Positions 6,748 through 12,113 of a stretch of DNA of 12,113 nucleotides are shown here, in pieces (positions within the stretch are counted from its first letter, which is position 1; the number at the start of each line of letters is the position of its first letter). The notes under the pieces are model-generated. The model was not told the DNA's origin and ran no database searches. It saw only the letters and a list, made by a program, of their open reading frames with translations. Made by a program: the position numbers and the translations under genes. The stretch spans positions 1 to 12,113 of the forward strand of contig CABUMH010000113.1 in assembly GCA_902492555.1 (NCBI GenBank). Reading direction: 5' to 3'. The stretch comes from Eisenbergiella sp900555195 (GTDB lineage: Bacteria > Bacillota > Clostridia > Lachnospirales > Lachnospiraceae).

Positions 6748-7922
6748 ATGACGAATTTTCAAATGTATATCCCTACGAGAATCTTATTTGGTTCAGGGCA
6801 GCTCAAACACCTTCATGAGCAGTCGCTGCCGGGAAAAAAGGCGATGATTGTGATTTCCAACGGGAAATCCACAAGGGCGAATGGTTCCTTGGCAAGAACC
6901 GAAGAACAGCTTCGGCTGGCCGGTGTGGAGACGGTCCTGTTTGATAAGATCATGGCCAATCCTCTGAAGTCCACAGTGATGGAGGGGCCGCCTGGGCAAG
7001 GGAGAATCACTGTGATTTCCTGGTAGCTCTGGGCGGCGGCAGCGTCATGGATGCCTCCAAGGCCATCGCGGCTATGGCCACCAATGACGGCGACCTGTGG
7101 GATTACGTCTCTGGCGGCACGGGAAAAGGGCAGCCCTTGGCAAACGAGCCTCTCCCCATTGTGGCGATCACCACAACGGCGGGCACCGGCAGCGAGGTGG
7201 ACCAGTACGGCGTCATCTCCAATGAGGAAACCAACGAAAAGATTGGATTCGGCGGGCCGGATTCCCTTTTCCCCCGGATCGCCATTGTAGATCCGGAGCT
7301 GATGACCACGGTTCCCCCGAAGTTCACCGCCTATCAGGGCTTTGACGCGCTGTTTCACAGCGTAGAGTGTTACATCGCCGCGCCGGCCAACCTGATGAGC
7401 GATATGTACGCGCTGACCGCCATCGAAAACATTGGGGCCTACCTCCCCCGGGCTGTAAAGGACGGCGCGGATCTGGAAGCGCGGGAACACGTTGCCTTTG
7501 CCAACACCCTGTCCGGTGTGGTCATGACCTTGAGCGGCTGCACCAGCGAGCATTCCATGGAGCACGCCATGAGCGCCTATCATCATGACCTGCCTCACGG
7601 TGCGGGGCTCATCATGATTTCCAAGGCGTACTTTACCCACTTTATCGAAAAGCACGCCTGCGATGACCGGTTTATCCGCATGGCAATAGCTCTGGGTAAA
7701 ACGGATGCTGCAACGCCAATGGACTTCATCACCGCCCTGACGCAGCTTCAGGAACAATGCGGTGTCGCAAATTTGAAAATGTCCGACTACGGCATCCGGC
7801 CGGAGGAATTCGCGACTCTGGCTCAGAATGCCCGCGCCACCATGGGCGGCCTGTTCGCCTGTGACAGAGTGCCTCTTTCCGATGAGGAGTGCGCCGCCAT
7901 CTTTGAAAAATCCTATCAGTAA
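6748..7922 (+). pseudogene. Iron-containing alcohol dehydrogenase, broken by a one-base deletion
   Basis: This reads as a type III (iron-dependent) NAD(P)-linked alcohol dehydrogenase in two frames. The ATG at 6748 has a GGGAGGT site upstream, and the first frame holds 80 correct residues before the G-run at 6984-6987. From there the family sequence continues in the -1 frame, while the first frame stops at 7026. Adding one G gives a 391-residue protein of normal family length. It shows the nucleotide-binding GGGSVMD (96-102) and likely metal ligands D200, H204, H269 and H284 in the restored numbering. It is either a recent pseudogene or a sequencing error in a homopolymer. GC content rises clearly after about 7030 compared with the first 250 bases. 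Confidence 0.85.
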
Positions 7923-7939
7923 TCAGCGAGGTCTTACAA

Positions 7940-8887
7940 ATGGAAAAGAGAATGTTGGGAAATGTAGAAGTATCCGCCATTGGCATGGGATGTATGGGAT
8001 TTTCCCATGCGGAAGGGAGCTTAACGGACATCGATACTGCCGCAAAAGTCATCCGGGAGGCGGTGGACTTGGGGTACACCTTCTTTAATACCGGGTGGAA
8101 CTATGGCAATGTAAGTGACCCTCATCACAATGAAAAAATTTTGGGAAAAGCCCTGCGGGATGTCCGCCATCAGGTGGTCATTTCTTCCAAATGCGGCGTG
8201 TCTTTTGACTACGCCGTGAATCCCGACAGGCCGCCCCTGCTCTACGATTTCAGCCGGGAAACGGTGAGAAAATGCGTGGAGGAATCTCTTCAGCGCCTGC
8301 AAACAGATTACATCGACTTTTACCTCCAGGCCAGAATTGACCCGAAGACAGCCCCGGAAGAAGCTGCTGAAATCATGTCGGAACTGATCCGGGAAGGCAA
8401 GGTACTCCATTGGGGTGTGTCGAAGGCGGACGAGGACTATCTGCGCCGGGCCAACGCTGTGTGCCCCATCACCGTGGTAGAGAACAACTACAACATGATT
8501 AACCGTAGCCACGAGAAGCTGATTCCCTTTTTGGAGGAAAACCATATCGGCTGGGTCGCTCATGGGCCATTGTTCAGGGGACTGCTCACCGGTACCTTCC
8601 AGAAAGGCGTCACCTTCGCCCCGGACGACTGGCGGGGCGGCTCGGTCAACGACGAAAATCTTGAGCGGTATGCGCCCTTACTTGGGTATCTGCGGGAGTT
8701 GGGCGCAGAAAAGAACGCCACCCCCGTCCAGCTGGCCCTGGCCTGGATTCTGAATCAAAAGCCTTACATTGTGCCCATCCCCGGCATGAAGAAGCGGGAG
8801 CGCCTGGTGGAAAACGCCAAGGCTGTGGAAATTACCCTGACGGAAAACGAACTGAAACAGATAGAAGAACTTTCCTCCGTCAAATGA
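7940..8887 (+). CDS. Aldo/keto reductase with an altered catalytic tetrad
   Basis: This is a 315-residue TIM-barrel oxidoreductase of the NADPH-dependent aldo/keto reductase family. It opens with the usual GNVEVSAIGMGCMG and ends with the PIPGMKKRERLVENAKA cofactor-binding segment. The Asp-Tyr-Lys-His tetrad is only partly kept. Tyr55 (NTGWNYG) and Lys84 (VVISSKCG) are present, but the usual Asp is Asn50 (FFNT instead of FFDT) and the usual His in the QHRxDP motif is Ala131 (LQARIDP). It may therefore work slowly, use an unusual substrate, or act as a non-reductase. A weak GAGGT site precedes the ATG. It follows the alcohol dehydrogenase by 17 bases, as part of the same operon. Confidence 0.9.
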   Translation: MEKRMLGNVEVSAIGMGCMGFSHAEGSLTDIDTAAKVIREAVDLGYTFFNTGWNYGNVSDPHHNEKILGKALRDVRHQVVISSKCGVSFDYAVNPDRPPLLYDFSRETVRKCVEESLQRLQTDYIDFYLQARIDPKTAPEEAAEIMSELIREGKVLHWGVSKADEDYLRRANAVCPITVVENNYNMINRSHEKLIPFLEENHIGWVAHGPLFRGLLTGTFQKGVTFAPDDWRGGSVNDENLERYAPLLGYLRELGAEKNATPVQLALAWILNQKPYIVPIPGMKKRERLVENAKAVEITLTENELKQIEELSSVK

Positions 8888-8926
8888 TGCTGACGAGGAG
8901 AGCCATGGAAAGAAAGGAGGCGGCAA

Positions 8927-10008
8927 ATGAAACGGGCCATAACATTTTGTTTTGCGGCGCTGCTTTGCTTCGGCCTGCTGGCAGGATGCGCAGCACAGGA
9001 GGATGTATCCTCGTCGGACAGCAATTTCTCCACGAGCAGCGAAGCGCCCGCCCCGTCCGCCCAATCGCAGGAGGAAAGCGGCAGCGAATCGCCGGAATCC
9101 TCGGACGTTGGCGATGAATCTTCAGAAGCGACCGATGATGCCACTGGTGCGGTACCCACCGTGTACATGACCACGGACATCATCCCGGAAGGGCTGATCG
9201 CCGTGTATGAGGCGCTTGGCGCTTCCCCTACGGACAATATTGCGGTAAAGCTCTCCACCGGGGAACCGGGGAGCAACTACCTGCGCCCGAGCTCATTGGG
9301 GATCTGGTGCAGTCCTTCGAGAATCCCACCATTGTGGAATGCAACACCGCTTACGGCGGGCAGCGGGCCAACACGGCCATGCACTATCAGGTGGCGGAGG
9401 ACCACGGCTACACCGCCCTGTGCGACGTGGACATCATGGACGAAAACGGCTCCATGACCCTGCCGGTCACCGGCGGCAGCAATCTGACCGAGAACTATGT
9501 TGGAGCTAATTTTGCCAACTATGATTATTATATCGTCCTTTCCCACTTCAAGGGCCACTCCATGGCGGGTTATGGCGGAGCCATCAAGAACATCTCCATC
9601 GGCATCGCTTCCTCGGAGGGGAAGGCCCACATCCACAGCGGCGGCACCGGCGGCAGTATGTGGGGCGGCGACCAGGACGCCTTCCTGGAGAGCATGGCCG
9701 AGGCCGGGAAATCCGTGGTGGACTATCTGAATGGGAATATCCTCTACATCAACGTGATGAACCGCCTGAGCGTGGACTGCGACTGTGACGGCAACCCTGC
9801 CGAGCCGGATATGCACGACATCGGCATCCTGGCTTCCTTTGACTCGGTGGCTTTGGATCAGGCCTGTGTGGATCTGGTCTACGCCGCCGAGGACGGCGAT
9901 TCCCTCATCCAGCGCATCGAGAGCCGCAACGGCCTGCATACGCTGGAGCACGCCGAGGCCATCGGACTTGGCAGCCGCACCTATGAGCTGGTACGCATTG
10001 ATTCTTGA
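8927..10008 (+). pseudogene. DUF362 lipoprotein, broken by a one-base deletion
   Basis: The gene starts at ATG 8927 behind an AAAGGAGG site. It encodes a lipoprotein signal ending LLAGC (lipid-bearing Cys21) and a Ser/Glu-rich linker to about residue 75. A DUF362 domain follows in two frames. The first frame is right up to P121 (codon 9287-9289); the domain then continues in the -1 frame to the stop at 10008. Restoring one G next to 9289 gives 360 residues of normal shape, with NTAYGGQR, LSHFKGH, a glycine-rich HSGGTGGSMWGG stretch and a VDCDCDGN motif that could bind metal. The function of such DUF362 lipoproteins is unsettled. It is either a recent pseudogene or an assembly error. Confidence 0.85.
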
Positions 10009-10037
10009 CTCTATGGAACAGGAAAGGAGAAGCGCAG

Positions 10038-11513
10038 ATGAAAAAGATCATGGCAGGGGTTCTGTCCCTCGCCCTTTTGCTTTCCCTGGCTGCTTGCAGT
10101 TCGGATTCGTCTGTTCCCGTATCGTCGGGGACAACGCCGGAACCGGATTTGTCTGTCCAGTCGGAGAGCGTAGAGGAATCGGAACCGGAAGAGATAGAAG
10201 TACCGGAAGGATTTTTGCTAATTACCGGGGGAACCTTCGATATGGGCAGCCCGGACAGCGAGGCCTGGCGCAGCGCGGATGAGACGCAGCATGCCGTCAC
10301 AGTTAGCGATTTCTATATGAGCGCCTATGAGGTCACGCAGCAGGAATATGAAGCCGTGATGGGTGAAAACCCCAGCAATTTCTCCGGGGATAATCTGCCG
10401 GTGGAAAGTATCTCCTGGCTGGATGCGGTTGCTTACTGCAACGCCCGCAGCGAGCAGGAAGGGCTGACCCCGGCCTACACCATCGACGGAACCAGCGTGA
10501 GCTGGGACCGCAGCGCCAACGGGTACCGCCTGCCCACCGAGGCGGAGTGGGAATATGCCTGCCGGGCGGGAACGACCACCCCGTTCAATACGGAAACTTC
10601 CATCAGTGCGGAAGAATCCAACTACTGGGGCGACTATCCCTATATGATCGAGGACAACTATTTTAATCAGAGCAATCTGGAAACACAGCCTGGCGTTTAC
10701 CGGCAGACCACCGTGGAAGTGAACAGTTTTTCCCCCAACGCCTGGGGGCTCTACAATATGCACGGGAATGTAGGCGAATGGGTCTGGGATTATTACGGCG
10801 AATACAGCAGTGAAGCGCAGACCGATCCCACCGGCCCTGAAACAGGCACCCGGCGGGTTTACCGGGGCGGAGGCTGGAATGACTTTGCCAAGAATCTTCG
10901 CAGCGCGTATCGGGCGGCCATGCCCCAGGAAAACAGCAACTACAACATCGGCTTACGGCTGGTGCTGAACGCCGTTGCCGGCACGGGGAGCATTGCCGGC
11001 ACACAGACCGACACGACAGGCAGCGCCGACGGGAACATTTTGATTGCCTATTTCTCCTGGGGCGGCAATACCAGGGGAATCGCGGAAGAGATCCAGCGGC
11101 AGACAGGGGCCGACCTGTTTGAGATCCAGCTGGTGGAACCCTATTCCACAGACTATAACACCGTATTGGAGCAGGCCCAACAGGATCAGAACGAACAGGC
11201 GCGCCCGGAGCTTTCCACCCATGTGGAAAACATGGAGCAGTACGACACCATTATTTTGGGGTATCCCAACTGGTGGGCTTCCATCCCCATGCCCATTGCT
11301 TCCTTCCTGGAGGAATACGACTTTTCCGGCAAGACGATTTTGCCGTTCTGCAGTCATGGCGGCGGCGGACTTGGCCAGAGCCAGACGGCCATTGCCAAGC
11401 TGGTGCCGGATGCCAATCTGGCGGAAGGTCTTGCCATCAACTATTCCGGCGGAGCTGGTATGCCGGACGATGTGGCTGCCTGGCTGGACGCCAACGGGAT
11501 TGCAAGACAATAA
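10038..11513 (+). CDS. Lipoprotein fusing an FGE/SUMF1-like domain to a flavodoxin
   Basis: This is a 491-residue surface lipoprotein. The signal peptide ends LSLAAC (Cys20) and is followed by an acidic linker to about 55. Residues about 57-310 are an FGE/SUMF1-type fold (GGTFDMGS, EVTQQEYEAVMG, RLPTEAEWEYACR, NMHGNVGEWVWD, YRGGGW). The two active-site cysteines of true formylglycine-generating enzymes are absent at the end of this domain (AYRAAMPQENSNYNIGLRL), so sulfatase activation is unlikely. After a short linker, residues 332-491 form a flavodoxin: FMN phosphate loop SWGGNTRG (340-347), the GYPNWWASIP flavin loop (408-417) and CSHGGGGLGQS (438-448). The ATG at 10038 has an AAAGGAGA site. 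A flavodoxin outside the membrane is unusual; it would need its FMN there. Confidence 0.92.
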   Translation: MKKIMAGVLSLALLLSLAACSSDSSVPVSSGTTPEPDLSVQSESVEESEPEEIEVPEGFLLITGGTFDMGSPDSEAWRSADETQHAVTVSDFYMSAYEVTQQEYEAVMGENPSNFSGDNLPVESISWLDAVAYCNARSEQEGLTPAYTIDGTSVSWDRSANGYRLPTEAEWEYACRAGTTTPFNTETSISAEESNYWGDYPYMIEDNYFNQSNLETQPGVYRQTTVEVNSFSPNAWGLYNMHGNVGEWVWDYYGEYSSEAQTDPTGPETGTRRVYRGGGWNDFAKNLRSAYRAAMPQENSNYNIGLRLVLNAVAGTGSIAGTQTDTTGSADGNILIAYFSWGGNTRGIAEEIQRQTGADLFEIQLVEPYSTDYNTVLEQAQQDQNEQARPELSTHVENMEQYDTIILGYPNWWASIPMPIASFLEEYDFSGKTILPFCSHGGGGLGQSQTAIAKLVPDANLAEGLAINYSGGAGMPDDVAAWLDANGIARQ

Positions 11514-11569
11514 AGTGAGTGAATGAGACGAGATACAAGAAATCCATGACTGCGAAAGGAGAAATTACC

Positions 11570-12007
11570 ATGCGCATCAATGACAAAACCTCATTTGATA
11601 AAGAGAACATCTTTGGTCTGGGCAATCCCAACGATGCCTATGCCCAGTATTTTATCGGCCAATCTTACTTAAAGCCCCTGACGGAAGCGGGCAAGTGTCC
11701 GGTGTTTCTGGCCAATGTCACCTTCGAGCCCGGCTGCCGGAACAACTGGCACATCCACAAGGCAAAGTCCGGCGGCGGCCAGCTGCTGATCTGCACCGCC
11801 GGTGAGGGCTGGTACCAGGAGGAGGGAAAGCCTGCCGTCAGTCTGACACCCGGCACGGTCATCACCATCCCCGCCAACGTGAAGCACTGGCACGGGGCTA
11901 AAAAGGACAGCTGGTTCTCTCACATAGCCGTGGAGGTCCCTGGGAAAGAAACCTCCAATCAGTGGCTGGAGCCGGTGGACGACGCAACCTACAACGGGCT
12001 GGAGTAA
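11570..12007 (+). CDS. Cupin-domain protein
   Basis: This is a 145-residue single-domain cupin. Cupin motif 1 is NNWHIHKAKSGGGQ with likely metal ligands H61, H63 and Q71, where many cupins have Glu. Motif 2 is PGTVITIPANVKHWHGA, with H106 (or H108) as the fourth ligand. Such small cupins are often encoded with carboxymuconolactone decarboxylase-like, flavodoxin and aldo/keto reductase genes in gut Clostridia, but the substrate is unknown. The ATG at 11570 is chosen because a GAAAGGAG site lies about eight bases upstream; the upstream in-frame starts at 11519 and 11547 lack one. It follows the fusion gene by 56 bases and precedes a permease by two. Confidence 0.88.
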   Translation: MRINDKTSFDKENIFGLGNPNDAYAQYFIGQSYLKPLTEAGKCPVFLANVTFEPGCRNNWHIHKAKSGGGQLLICTAGEGWYQEEGKPAVSLTPGTVITIPANVKHWHGAKKDSWFSHIAVEVPGKETSNQWLEPVDDATYNGLE

Positions 12008-12009
12008 AA

Positions 12010-12113
12010 ATGATGGAGCTTGTTCGTCGGGAATTCATCTACATCTGGTACTACTTCACCGTCCAATTTGAGCAAATTTTCGGCTGGTGGGTGCTGGGAA
12101 TGCTCATCGGCTC
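12010..12113 (+). CDS. Permease, YraQ/DUF318-like (3' partial)
   Basis: Only 34 codons are visible before the window ends. The sequence (REFIYIWYYFTVQFEQIFGW, then WVLGMLIG) matches the N-terminus of YraQ/UPF0718-type permeases: a short amphipathic start and the first membrane helix. A GGAG at 12001-12004 precedes ATG 12010 and ATG 12013, either of which could be the start. It is two bases after the cupin stop, so the two are probably translationally coupled. Its substrate cannot be told from this part. Confidence 0.6.
   Translation, partial: MMELVRREFIYIWYYFTVQFEQIFGWWVLGMLIG

Noticed and set aside
6813..7757. Long open frame on the minus strand opposite the alcohol dehydrogenase
   Set aside because: It is a by-product of GC-rich coding sequence on the other strand; the + strand carries clear family motifs.
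9277..9951. Minus-strand open frame opposite the DUF362 gene
   Set aside because: It mirrors the codon pattern of the + strand gene, and no domain is recognisable.
10038..11513. Annotation as a sulfatase-activating formylglycine-generating enzyme
   Set aside because: The active-site cysteines are absent and no sulfatase gene is nearby.

Overview
The window looks like a chromosome fragment from a gut-type Clostridia (Bacillota, Lachnospiraceae/Oscillospiraceae-like). The reasons are strong AAGGAGG-type ribosome binding sites, moderately high GC, a clostridial-style endolysin, paired large serine recombinases, and Clostridia-type redox lipoproteins. Every gene that can be supported is on the + strand. 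The genus cannot be fixed from the sequence alone.

Left part (1 to about 5250) is the right end of an integrated element, most likely a prophage or phage-like element. It holds the 3' part of an amidase/glucosaminidase/SH3 endolysin and a strong terminator. Next comes a hairpin that buries the Shine-Dalgarno of a small HTH plus double zinc-knuckle protein, then a small SHOCT-like protein that may carry a frameshift at its start. Two overlapping large serine recombinase genes follow, then a second strong terminator. The stretch from 5063 to 5238 carries four copies of an AAAAACGATAGC-type motif in a nested A-B-B-A order. The element appears to end inside a flavodoxin gene, of which only the 3' half remains (5252-5515). 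The other half should lie at the far end of the element, outside this window.

Right part (about 5252 to 12113) is a tightly packed host redox operon with gaps of 2-56 bases. In order it holds the flavodoxin remnant, a PhnO-like GNAT acetyltransferase, a DUF4405 cytochrome-b-like membrane protein, an iron-type alcohol dehydrogenase, an aldo/keto reductase with an altered catalytic tetrad, a DUF362 lipoprotein, a lipoprotein that fuses an FGE/SUMF1-like domain to a flavodoxin, a cupin, and the start of a YraQ-type permease. The alcohol dehydrogenase and DUF362 genes each read as one intact family-length protein if a single missing G is restored. They are therefore either fresh pseudogenes or sequencing errors.

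The most interesting points are: the secreted FGE-like/flavodoxin fusion, which lacks the FGE active-site cysteines and sits in an apparent cell-surface redox cluster; the dual recombinases, one with a four-repeat NUMOD3-like tail, next to a nested repeat array and a split flavodoxin gene; and the Shine-Dalgarno-sequestering hairpin in front of the zinc-knuckle gene.
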